Source: Gossypium raimondii
Taxonomy: Eukaryota > Streptophyta > Magnoliopsida > Malvales > Malvaceae
Reading direction: 5' to 3'
NCBI RefSeq assembly: GCF_025698545.1
Contig: NC_068571.1
Location: forward strand, 47,215,733 to 47,279,732
Length of the DNA: 64,000 bases
Shown here: positions 1-9,908 of the stretch, in pieces
How the letters are laid out: the number at the start of each line of letters is the position of its first letter
Numbering within the stretch: the stretch's first letter is position 1
Position numbers and translations under genes: made by a program
Notes under the pieces: generated by a model
What the model saw: only the letters and a program-made list of their open reading frames with translations
Database searches by the model: none
Told to the model about the DNA's origin: nothing

Positions 1-594
1 TTGAATGGCTAATGCCATTGTATGAATAAATGTGGTCTTAAATATTCAAACATGCTTATAATTAAAATATGTATATTATATTATCTTGACTTTAAATATT
101 CAGATTATAGAAATATCACTGAGTTTTACTTAACGTACGGTTTTGTTTTCCATGCGCAAATTAGGTTTGATCGCCAGTTCAGCATCCAACAACGCTCTCG
201 AACTCCAATGTGGTGATGTCTATCTTTTGTGTCGGCATGTACCTAGGGTGTCTAAATAATAGTTATTTTGTGGATTGAATGTAAATGAAATTATAAGTTT
301 AATATTGGTTGGTTTTATACATATAAATATTTGTTTCTTTTTTAAGCCATATTATGGCATGATAAATTGAACTAAATCTAGATAGGTGTATGTGAATTTA
401 ATTCTATGTTTAAATGCTCATGAACTAGGCAAATTGATTTGGATTTGGTATGTTTATAATTTGGATTAAAATGATACTTTGATGACTTGTTTTGATGATA
501 TGAAATGTTTGAGAATTCTGTCTGTTTGATCGATAAACTTCTGTAATGCTTTGAAACCCTATTCTGACGACGGATATGGGTTAGGGGTGTTATA
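1..594 (+). mobile_element. 3' part of a Gypsy-type LTR (fragment)
   Basis: The segment ends with a run (about 545-594) that reads like the conserved 3' end of large plant Gypsy LTRs: a GTAATGC core, then CCCTATTC, then GACGGATATGGGTTAGGGG before GTTATA. The solo LTR at 20436-23546 carries the same motif series on the other strand. Around 175-260 there is the GGCATGTACCTAGG-type motif also common in such LTRs. The left end lies outside the window, and no internal region or target duplication can be seen. No open frame in it looks like a gene. The family call is by resemblance only. Confidence 0.55.
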
Positions 595-2029
595 AGAAAA
601 GTCTCAATCAACAACAATAATGTATGTAGCCAATACAATTTTGGTATGCTATTGTCGATTTTTAGCTGTTTGGAAAATATTGCACCAAGTAGATAAAGTA
701 GGAATACGAGTTGAATAGTTTGAGGTGTGTTTGACATTATCCTTAAGGATATTTTATTGTATAACGTATCTCACAAGATTTAACAAGCTTTTCAATTATA
801 AAACGAGAGCAAGAATCAATAATAGATTACAATAGAAAAATACTCACCAATCTCAAAATGGGATAAGCGAGAGGAAAATAATAGAGTTTTTAAAGTTTGT
901 ATAGAGTTACAGTGAAACATGGTATATATATGATTTTTACAATCTAAAAATAATAAAGATAAGTGAACTTTGCTTAGTCAAAATAACTTTAAAAGAATTT
1001 TAATTAATTTGGACTTGACTAAATATAATTTACTCTAAAAAATGAATAAAATATATCACATGTAAGGAAATCATCAATTTACACTACATTCTAACTTAAG
1101 TCTAATAAAATATAATGACCATAAATAAGATTGTCACTGTTTTTCTCAAAAGAGTGAGGTTTGGTTGTTTCGAAATATCCCAAAATTTCCATCATCAACT
1201 GCCTTAAGAACTTCTTAGTCAAATGACAATCCGGTTAGGAGGTTTGTTTGGGTACAAATACCATGGGTATGGTTTAGGGGTTCTTGTTGTTTCTTTAGTT
1301 GATTTGATCCTCCAGTGACTGCAAGAGTTGTTCTTATTAGTGTATTACGGAGAAGTAGAACAATGGAGAGGGAAAGAAGGATGAGTTTTTGGTTTGTTGA
1401 CTGATATAGTCTTCGTTTGGATAACGAAATGAAGAAAATAAGTTATTACGTTGGTGTATTTAGGGTTTTTTAATTTAGCCATTGTGTTTTATGATTTAGG
1501 TGATAAGCTACTCTGTTAGGCTGTGTTTGTGAATGTCTGCCACAAGGAGAAAGATTCATGCTTATGAAGGCGACGCTTGCGGCCTTACACCTCTAGATGT
1601 TCTCCTGTTTTAAAGCCCCCTTTTATATTTGTATAAAGATTGATTTGATGCTGGAAGCCTTCTATGTAGTTGGAATACATTGAGTAGACCTATACGAGAG
1701 GGTGGTTATGTATTTGACATACAATTTTGATGAACGAAGCTCTACTGGTGAATCAAACCTAGAGGATTATGACAGTACCCAACACAGCTATAGCTAAAAC
1801 TTTGAAGGCATCAGGAACTTATAACCATGAAAACAAAACCTTCTGACTCTTGGATCTAGAAGGGAATAGTGGCATGAAAGGATGTCTGTAATTTAGGAAA
1901 AGACGTATGAGCTAGGAATAAGGAATAATACTGCAATCACATGGGCATATGATGCAACAACCACACAGATTCTCTTCAAAATTTCTTAAAGATCCTTGAT
2001 TCTTGGCTGGTAATATCTAACAGATCCTT
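595..2029. other. Intergenic, no gene recognised
   Basis: About 1.4 kb of AT-rich sequence with frequent stops in all frames. No recognisable exon, RNA gene or repeat boundary was found. The part at 1300-1900 is less AT-rich and may be degraded coding or element sequence, but no motif could be named. Confidence 0.4.
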
Positions 2030-2240
2030 CTCTTTCTTTGGTGGAAAAGACGAACTAATGTCAAAATTTTATCACAACGAGTTATTGTCCACTTTGCAAT
2101 GATTGTGATGAATCCTTGGAACATTCTCTTCGTGCAATGCATCTTTGCAAGAGTGGTAGGGTTCGGAAATATCATGTCTTTAAGGATTCAAATGTTCAAT
2201 CTTGGACTCACTATAAGATTGGATATTCCAATAACAACAG
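2030..2240 (+). pseudogene. Remnant of a LINE-type reverse-transcriptase zinc-binding (zf-RVT) domain
   Basis: Read on the plus strand with one frame change near 2080, this piece gives a Trp-Trp-Lys-Arg-Arg-Thr-Asn stretch and then CPLCND and ESLEHSL. That order matches the CPLC...E(S/T)xxHL pattern of the zinc-binding domain found at the end of plant LINE reverse transcriptases and in related host genes. The frame breaks, the lack of an upstream polymerase domain and the stop near 2253 make it a decayed fragment. It lies about 100 bp upstream of the tRNA gene. The call rests on a short motif and is tentative. Confidence 0.4.
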
Positions 2241-2338
2241 ATCGATGAGATGAACTTGGATGGCTCCCAATTGTTAAAAGACTGTTTGAAACAAAAAAAT
2301 ACAAGAATAACAATAACATTTCACAAAAGAGACATGAC

Positions 2339-2410
2339 GCCCTTATAGCTCAGTGGTAGAGCGTCAGTCTTGTAAACTGAAGGTCCGTAGTTCGATCCTG
2401 CGTGAGGGCA
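2339..2410 (+). tRNA. tRNA-Thr (anticodon UGU)
   Basis: A complete 72-nt cloverleaf without intron. The acceptor arm GCCCTTA (2339-2345) pairs with TGAGGGC (2403-2409), with one G-T pair, and A2410 is the discriminator base. The D arm is GCTC-AGTGGTA-GAGC. The anticodon stem TCAGT/ACTGA encloses CTTGTAA with anticodon TGT. The T arm CGTAG/CTGCG encloses TTCGATC. The 3' CCA is not encoded, as expected for a nuclear gene. A run of six T follows at 2417-2422, and CAA-rich sequence (CAATAACA) precedes it, both usual for plant Pol III tRNA genes. Confidence 0.95.
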
Positions 2411-2416
2411 CTCCTA

Positions 2417-2422
2417 TTTTTT
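2417..2422 (+). terminator. Pol III terminator (T6) of the tRNA-Thr gene
   Basis: Six consecutive T residues start 7 nt after the last tRNA base, the normal position for an RNA polymerase III stop signal. Confidence 0.8.
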
Positions 2423-2606
2423 AACCCTTTTAATCAATACGACATCGTTTTATATCTCTTGCACAGTATGTTAAACCTTAGAAACCCCCAAAACTCTCGA
2501 GTGCCCTTCTTCCTCAAACCTTTTTTGACGACCGCTTCGAACCAGACGTCAAACTCACTCTTTTTGAGTTCAAAGTTCACTTCTTTCACCTTCCTTCTAT
2601 GCTACA

Positions 2607-3029
2607 ATGGCGAATCTCATCCATAAACTCTTCAAAACCAGATCCACTCAAGGACTCATCCTCTCTTTCAATGCCCCACAACTTCAAAACCCACTCCCGA
2701 AACTCACTCCTTCACTTATTCCCAATCAACTCCATGATTTTGCATCAACCAAACCTGATTTCCTCAACCACCCAAGTTTTTTCCTCGATCCAAAATCCCC
2801 AAAAGATGGCAACTTTACTGAACCTTCGAAGTTTTACCCCAATTTCCCTTTTGGGTATTTGTTAAACCCCATTAGCTTATCTGGGTTTGATTCATTAATG
2901 GCAATGGAAGTGGAAGAAGGGACAACGGAGACTGAAATTTGGGCTGATAGTGTGAAGAAGAAGAGGAAGAAGAAGATGAATAAGCATAAGTACAAGAAGC
3001 TAAGGAAGCGTCTGAGAAGAAAGACATAG
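2607..3029 (+). CDS. Mitochondrial small ribosomal subunit protein mS38-like (COX24/AURKAIP1 C-terminal domain)
   Basis: A single-exon frame of 140 aa. The last about 25 residues (SVKKKRKKKMNKHKYKKLRK and what follows) are a highly basic block with the MNKHKYKKLRKRLR core. That core identifies the mS38/COX24 C-terminal domain, known in yeast and animals as a mitochondrial small-subunit ribosomal protein that binds rRNA. The N-terminal half is rich in Ser, Leu, Asn and Lys and poor in acidic residues up to about residue 60, which fits a mitochondrial presequence. An acidic linker (EVEEGTTETE) precedes the basic tail. The start chosen gives AATGGC context and the longest frame; a second Met lies near residue 98. 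The gene begins 196 bp after the tRNA-Thr gene on the same strand. Family assignment rests on the C-terminal motif; the presequence is inferred from composition. Confidence 0.85.
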   Translation: MANLIHKLFKTRSTQGLILSFNAPQLQNPLPKLTPSLIPNQLHDFASTKPDFLNHPSFFLDPKSPKDGNFTEPSKFYPNFPFGYLLNPISLSGFDSLMAMEVEEGTTETEIWADSVKKKRKKKMNKHKYKKLRKRLRRKT

Positions 3030-3329
3030 GCTTTTTTTCCTATGCAAAAATTTCATGGGGAAGTTGTATTATTTCCTTTGATTTTTTTCATATATTCAAA
3101 GATTTTGGAATTAATGGATGTTGGATTAAATTTTTATTAGATTTTAGTGAACAAAACTTGAATGTGATGAATGGAATGGATTGACAATAAACTAGCTGAA
3201 TTGAATCTTGAAAATCAACAAGAGCTTTGCTTACTTTGTGGTAGGAGTTCACTTGGTTGTCTATATGTGTTGGGAGCTTTGCTTTATGTCATAGGATAAC
3301 TATGGAAGTGGTTTATTGGTGAGATTTAT

Positions 3330-4440
3330 TCTTTATTAGACAAAGTACTAGGGTTGAACATAGACGAACAAGTGTATATTAGGCAAAATGATGCTCAAAT
3401 ATTGTTGTGTTCTAATGTTTTTCCATAATATGAGGGTCTTGAGTTGATTTACATGTATGTGACAATGATATTCTGTTGTCAATTTTTCAACTTTTGAATG
3501 AACTTGATGTTGCTATGGTAAGGATGTGTAGATTTGCATATATTCCTTGTGTCAATGATAGGTAAAAGTATCATGGAGGCCCTTGCACTATAGGTCAGAT
3601 TGCATCCCTATAGGTTAGAACAAAGAGCAAACTAGTCATTTTGTTAAAAATTTCATTCATTTTTATTGTTAAAAACTGGCCCTTATGCTTTTACATAAGG
3701 TACCCATGGATGCCATGTGTAACTATTTGGTAATTTCGTTAGCCATGTCAGTTTTTAATAGTAGAAACTGATAAATGTTTTAATAGAAATGACTAATTTT
3801 TTCTTTGATCTAAAGTACACGACTAATTTGCCCTTTTTTTTGGTAGAGGGGCAAAATGCAATCCTATTCCTAGAATAGGAGCCTCCGTGGTATTTTTACT
3901 GTCAGTGATATTCTGCTGTCAAATTATCAACATTTGAATGAAATTAGTGTTGCTATAATAAGCATGTTTAGATGTTCACTAGGAAAGAGAAACAAGAGTA
4001 TATTAGCAAAATCATTCTCAAAGATTGTCTTATATTTTTCGTAATAAGGGTCTCAAGTTTGTCTTATTCTATATACGAATCTTACTTGCTTTGATTTACA
4101 TATGTCCTTTGTGTTACTGATATTCTGTTGTCAAATTATTGACTTTTGAATGGACTGGTTGTTGCTATGGTAGGATATGTAGATGTTCATAGGGAAAGAG
4201 CAAGAAGTTTATATGATTCTCAAATATTGTTGTTGTTGTTCTGATATATTTCATACCATGGTCTTATTTCTTTATATGGATCTCACTCACTATGCTTTTC
4301 ATAATATGATATTTTGTTGTCAACTTTTGATGAAATGTGTTTATGCTAAGCTATAGGGATGTTTAGATTTTGTTATCAACAAGGACCAATGCCTATTGAA
4401 TCTTTGAGTAGGAATGAAGATGGTCTTTGTTGAATGTGCA
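3330..4440 (+). repeat. Degenerate tandem array of about 190-215-bp units
   Basis: The phrase TGATATTCTGTTGTCAA, or close variants, recurs near 3466, 3906, 4118 and 4309. Each is followed by ACTTTTGAATG, TTGCTATGGTA and GGATATGTAGATGTTC, and then by CTCAAATATTGTTGT and a TTTCATAA...GGTCTTG segment. Adjacent intact units are about 190-215 bp apart. The larger gap between the first two is due to the MITE at 3561-3900, which sits inside one unit. The array lies directly downstream of the mS38-like gene and has no coding potential. Confidence 0.75.
3561..3900 (+). mobile_element. Foldback MITE, family I copy A (Mutator-like, 10-bp target duplication)
   Basis: The left arm starts GGTAAAAGTATCATGGAGGC and the right arm ends with its near complement (GCCTCCGTGGTATTTTTACT), so the whole 340 bp folds back on itself through arms of over 130 bp. 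It is flanked by GTCAATGATA (3551-3560) and GTCAGTGATA (3901-3910), a 10-bp duplication with one mismatch. It interrupts a tandem unit whose intact neighbour keeps the uninterrupted site. There is no coding capacity. The 9-10-bp duplication is what is known for Mutator-like elements; the autonomous partner is not in the window. Confidence 0.85.
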
Positions 4441-4454
4441 TTGGTAGTTTTGGG

Positions 4455-4830
4455 GGTAAAAGTACCATGGAGGCCCCTGTAGTAGGAGTCAAATTGGATT
4501 TTGTCTTCTCTACCCAAAAAATGAGCAAATTAGTCCCTGTACGTTAGATCAAAAAGCAAATTGATTATTTTTGTTAAAAATTTCATCAATTTATACTGTT
4601 AAAAACTGATGTGATTGATAGAATAATCAGACAGTGACATGGTGTGCCATGTCTATCTCATATTGATGTACAAAGTCTAGTTTTTAATCGTAAAAATAGA
4701 TGGGAATTTTAACAGAAAGACCGGTTTATTCTTTGGTCTAACTTACATGGGCTAATTTGTTCATTTTTTTAGTAGAGGAGGCAAAATGTAATTTGACTTT
4801 TAGTACAAAGGCTTTCATGATATTTTTACT
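4455..4830 (+). mobile_element. Foldback MITE, family I copy B
   Basis: Same termini as copy A: GGTAAAAGTACCATGGAGGC on the left and TATTTTTACT on the right, total 376 bp, with long inverted arms containing AAAAAATGAGCAAATTAGTCCC. The flanks are TAGTTTTGGG (4445-4454) and TGGTTTTAGG (4831-4840), 8 of 10 identical, an aged 10-bp target duplication. Confidence 0.8.
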
Positions 4831-5401
4831 TGGTTTTAGGCAACGTACACTTTGTTACTCGAACTCAAATGTAAGCATCTGACAGATATGTTTGGTTTTT
4901 CCTTATATTTAGAGTGTTATATTCTCATCCGATGTATCGAAAGCTTAATGAAGTGTCTGAGCAGCTTAAAATTGTAGAATTATCAGTTCACCTACAATTA
5001 GTTAGTTGGAATGACGGATTTGAAGTTGTGTTGTCTCTAATTCTAGTCCTAGTGAGAATGATTCCAAGCCTCTAGACCATTGTTTGAGAATAGCTTTGTT
5101 GGAATGATCGAACTCCGAAGTTGTCTTCAAGAAATTGATGTGAGGAAATGAATGGGAAATTTTTGCAATGGTGATAGGTTCGAGTTCGGCTCTCAACCAA
5201 CATCCCCACCATCTATCGTTGCCTTCTATACTAAGCCGACAATGCAACTTTAGAGGAGATGAGATCGAGGTTAGAGTTAAAAGAAGTGCTTGTTGGGAAA
5301 GCAGAGGTTAAATCGGACAAGTTGGTTCGGTTTGGAACTCGGTGGATCCAACAATTGGACTGCTAATAGAACCAGATTCATCAAGTGAAATTAGTAAAAA
5401 C
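4831..5401. other. Intergenic, nothing recognised
   Basis: About 570 bp between two repeats. It contains short open stretches on the minus strand (5002-5247) without any recognisable domain. Confidence 0.4.
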
Positions 5402-5910
5402 TCGAAGGTTAAATTGCACTCAGAGTTACTAAATTATTAATAAATTTATGTCTTGATCATCCAATTTCAAAATGTTACAAAATGGTCATTGAACTAATTG
5501 AAAATTTTTATGTAGGTCATTAGTAGTTACAGTCATTGTTGTATAACATTTTTTTGTTCATACTACTTGCACCAATGAAAAACTATTCTTCCTCTTTTAT
5601 AGTTCAGTTTTTTTTCATGAAACAATTTTGAATGTTACTTAATCTGCTAATTAAAATTCAAGTAAATTTTTTATCTTTAAAACTAATCATCAAATCAACT
5701 TGAATTTAAGGATTTTTTTTACTTGTTGATGGGTATTGATCTACGTGTCAATTGTTGAATTATCGCTTGGAACTCGTTTATCGCTTTTTGTTTTTAAAAA
5801 ACTCTTGAATAGTTTAGCGATTTAATTGAAATTTTTAAATAGTCTAATGATTATTTTGTAACTTTTTTAAGTTGAGTAACTAAAACACGAAATTATTGAT
5901 ATTCAATATT
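5402..5910 (-). mobile_element. Foldback MITE, family II copy a (diverged)
   Basis: The left part (5402-5520) reads AAATTGCACTCAGAG, then ACTAAATTATTAATAAATTT and TTACAAAATGGTCATTGAAC. The right part (5800-5900) carries the complementary GACTAAAAC / TTTGTAACTTTTTTAAGTT motifs. Between them is the core CTTGTTGATGGGTATTGATC, in the opposite orientation to the copies at 27893, 48681 and 52690. No clear target duplication was found. It is much diverged. Confidence 0.6.
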
Positions 5911-7920
5911 TGTTCTTATCTTTAAACTAATTCCAAATTTCCAATAAAAGTAAATTAATAATATTATTTCAAAAGGCTTGCAATTTTAAAACATGCAATT
6001 TACTTGGAAAATTGATATAATTTGGAATCTAAAATTGATGTTACTTGAAAATATACAAAAGAAAATTATTCTTATTATTAGCTTAGGCAATTTTTTAGAA
6101 ATTTTAATGATGAAATTATTAATTATTGTTTTATCTATCATAATTTCTTACTTTATTATGAATTAATTATTATGTTTTTCATTATTCACTACAATAATAT
6201 TAATACGTCACAAAATCTTCTTAATTATTTTTAACCAAGTAATTATTACTTCATATTTTATTAGTTTTAAAGCTTTTATTATACAACTATTTAAAACATT
6301 CTAAGTTGTGAAACATGAAAACCAAAACAATTTTAAAACTTGGAAAATTCATTTATACAATTCAATTAAAAGAAAAAATAACAAATATTTGTTGTCAATG
6401 GTGAAGGATAAATTTTATCAACACAACAAAAGTTTTAACCTCGGTATTAATAGAACATTAAAGCCTGTTGACAACTGATTTTGTCATAACTCAAACATGA
6501 CAGATCTAAAGTAATTGTAAGCAACTAACACAATGAGGAAACCAGCCTTAGATAGTCCAAAGCGACAAGAAAAATCAACAAAAGAACCGAGCATCCACCA
6601 AACTGGAGAGGACGGCGACAAAACCATCCCTAAAATCATTTGAAGAGGCAAGACTACATGTATAAGTAAGACTAAAAAATGTGCTACAATAGCTGACAAA
6701 ATTTCTAAAAATGAAAACTTATTAAACAATGAAAAAACATAAAAATTAAGGCAATACGGGTCCAAATCGACTTATAAAATCATTTATTATTTTAAAATAC
6801 TCTCAAAACAAAAAAAAATTAAGAAGCCGACGAAGAGCCATCCACTTTCCAGGAGAAACTGCAGGTGGCCGGTGGAGTTTTAGTGACGATAAGCACCGTC
6901 ATCTGTCCATTACAACTTGAGAAGACAACAAAATACCCACATAATATATATGCAAACTGAAAACAGAGAAGGAGAAAAAGGAGAACAGTAGACAACTCAA
7001 AGACTAACATCGCCATTGAGCAAAACAAAGGAGAAGCAGCAAAGGTTTGGAGAAAAAAGATTTTTTTTATTTTTTAAGTTTTCACTTGATAGAATTTTTT
7101 TGTATAAAGAAGAGTGAAAATAATAACAATTTTAAAATTTTAAATTATAATTATAATAAAATGGTATTGAAAATTTGATAGTTATAAGTATAAAAGTTAT
7201 TTATTATTAATATCTTGTGTAATTTACATAACTAGAATTATTATGTTTTCAATTAATATACATTTTAATAATTAAAGGAGTTATCATAATTTCAAACTGA
7301 AATGCTATCAATTATTATACAAGTTATCATAATTTTAACTTAAATGCTTAATAATATTTGTCTCCTAAAAATCAGCATCTTCTCAAAAGTAAAAATACTC
7401 CTATCATTTATATTAATATTTTTAAAAAATTAAAATTATATATATTCATTTTTCATACATTCATTTACTATTTTCTTATCCACTACTTATTAAATGTGAA
7501 ATTTTATTAAAAAATCAATTTAGAAGAATGGGGTTGAACTATTAGGAAAAAGTTAATTAAACTCCTCAAAATTTTTTATATCCAATTCAATCTTTAAACT
7601 TACAAAATTGACCAAATCAGTCATTAAACGGACTTTGAGCATTAATTTTTAACAAAACTCTTGACATGACCATCACCAACTGCCAAGCCAACCAACGGAT
7701 ACTAACAAGACAGTACCAATTAACAAAAGATTATTTAAAAATTCAAGTTTAGGATGAATCTGGATAAATAGTTGATTAAGTTCATTTGGATTTGAACATC
7801 CCATTTATGCAAATTCATTCTATCTTGATATAATTTTTAAAGATATCATGATAATGTTTGCCTTTTTATATATTCTGTCTATATAAATAATTGAAGGAAA
7901 GGAGCAAATATGTTGAAACA
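5911..7920. other. AT-rich intergenic DNA; one hydrophobic unrecognised frame (6484-7028, minus)
   Basis: Very AT-rich, with no splice-consistent gene. On the minus strand at 7028-6819 and 6765-6484, two adjacent open stretches of 69 and 93 aa are less AT-rich than their surroundings and strongly hydrophobic, as in membrane segments. They could be the remains of one gene or element. No family is recognised, so they are not called as genes. A poly-A-like and low-complexity flank surrounds them. Confidence 0.35.
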
Positions 7921-9289
7921 ATGAGCGATAACCAACATATATATACCCCTAGAATAACAAGCATTCATTGTCACCAGGACCCGCTGTTTGGTTTCCATCT
8001 GGGTGGAACTAGCGGCGCATCAGAGGTAGAGTTCAGCAATTTGATTCCAGCTATTTGAATGGTTTATGATAAAGTAAATTTAAAAATTGTGATTATTTAA
8101 AATTGAATTAAATTCTATTTTGTATATAATGTATAATTAATATATAGTTTTTATTATATAAACATAAATATTTTATATTAAAAGTAGTTAAAATAATTTA
8201 TATTTTTTTAAAAAAATTATTGTTTTTTAGAAATATTTATGAAAAAGAATTTGAAATTTTGTCCAATAATATTCAAAAGTTATAAAACAAAGTTTATTTT
8301 GTTAAAACAAGTTTAAAAATAAAAAATTAATATTGAAAAATCGAGAACCGAACTGAATTATAACGAACGGTTAAAAAATTTAAAAATCATCTATTGAATC
8401 CATCAAATTAGAGATCATGAATGAAAAAAGTTGATGAATATAGTGAGATTCAAGCAAAGGCCACCAATTAACAATTTCCAACACCCTACTATCTTCATGA
8501 ATGCTTTGAATTATTATCTTTGATTTTCTCAAACTGGATCACGAATAAATTAGTTGAGTATGATATATTTTATCTAAATTATCAGTAATTTAATAATAAA
8601 ATTTAACCATATCATGATGATATAGTAATATAAGGACCCCAGCTAGGCTTTGACATGAATAATTCAAAATCTAAATAATATAATTTATGATTTAAAAATA
8701 AAAGAAATTTGAATTTAATAAAAAAAATGGGATCCAAAGTACCTCTATATGACACATTAAAAATGAAAGTGGTGAAGGGAAATGTCATACGTTTAAGCAA
8801 CATACTCCTCTGTCCTCACAATCATAGGCGGCGTCATGCTTTCATCTTTGACTTTGTAGATGGGAATGGGACTTCCAACAATATTTCCCCAGATTTGAGA
8901 TTTGTGCATGCATCAATTTCCCATTTTCTTTATTATTATTTTATAATAAATTGCCCTCGTTGGAAACCAAGATTCGAGAGAAAAAATTTTGATCTACATT
9001 TTCAAATCTAAATCTTTTGTTGGGATATTCAATAAAAAATAGATTTGAATTTTATTAGAGTTAATTTTTGGATTTTAAAATTCATTCATTTGGATCTGAA
9101 TTTCAAAATTTTAACTTTGGAATTTATTATTTATTGAATTCGTTATTTTCAAATTATTTGTTTGGGTCAAGATTTTGAATTAATCCAAATTCATTGTTTG
9201 GATAATTCAAAATTTAGATTTGGATTTCAACTTATTCTATATATTTTTAAAATTTAATTATTTAGGAGGATTTTAAATATTGTTATTTG
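7921..9289. other. Intergenic, low-complexity AT-rich
   Basis: AT-rich sequence with runs of A and T. The stretch 9005-9270 is built from repeated ATTTGGATTT/AATTTTGAA-like words, and a partly complementary stretch lies at 9990-10120. The family III copies between them may therefore be nested in an older inverted-repeat element. No gene is visible. Confidence 0.4.
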
Positions 9290-9510
9290 AATCGGACTAG
9301 ACCGATCAGTCAGACCGAGAACCAGCCAGGATGTTGGTTTGGAGAAATGCATTAGACCGATTGACCCGAGAACAAGTACAAACTGATTGTTTGGGCGGTT
9401 GAACCAACTTTTTTATTTTTTATTTTTTATTTATAATTTTTAAAGATTTATTTAACGGAATCGGACAAATCGATCGAACCGGTTGGATCAACAAACTTGT
9501 GGCCTAATTA
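9290..9510. mobile_element. Family III inverted-repeat element (ACCGA/CGGT-rich), copy a
   Basis: Rich in the words GGACTAGACCGATCAG, GACCGAGAACCAG and CGGACAAATCGATCGAACCGG, with a T-rich middle. This is the layout of a short non-coding element with CCGA-rich arms that recurs several times in the window. The ends are not clear in this copy. Confidence 0.5.
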
Positions 9511-9622
9511 TGAAAATTATAAATTAAAAGTCTGGGGTTTGTAAATTAAAATTGTGGAAATTATGGTATAAATAATTTCTTTAATATTTATACCGTATTA
9601 AATTAAATGCATGAAGCTTTGT

Positions 9623-9908
9623 CACTGTTTTCAAAACCAGACCGAACCAAACAGTCAGACCAATTGGATCGGGAATCGATCGGGGTACTAGTTTAGAATA
9701 AGGGGTCAAATTAATTGACTTGTTAACAAGGTGAAGCGATGGGATTGGTCGAACCGACAGTCAAACCGACCGAGTCGATTTTATCTACTTTTAAGTACTT
9801 TTCATTTTTAATAATTTATTCAATTGAATCAATTGGATCGGTCAAACCAATTGAGCTGAAAATTGGTGGTTTGACCAATTTACCTATCGGTCTAATTTTG
9901 AAAACCTT
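9623..9908. mobile_element. Family III MITE, copy b (best preserved ends)
   Basis: Starts with CACTGTTTTCAAAACCAGACCG and ends with CGGTCTAATTTTGAAAACC, which are near-complementary, so the ends form terminal inverted repeats of about 18 bp. The arms continue with GACCAATTGGATCGG on one side and ATTGGATCGGTCAAACCAATTG on the other. It has no coding capacity. Other diverged copies lie at 12437, 35745, 36290 and 39155. The superfamily is unknown to me. Confidence 0.6.

Noticed and set aside
378..737. Minus-strand frame of 119 codons
   Set aside because: It overlaps the end of the LTR fragment on the opposite strand and runs across its boundary; no domain.
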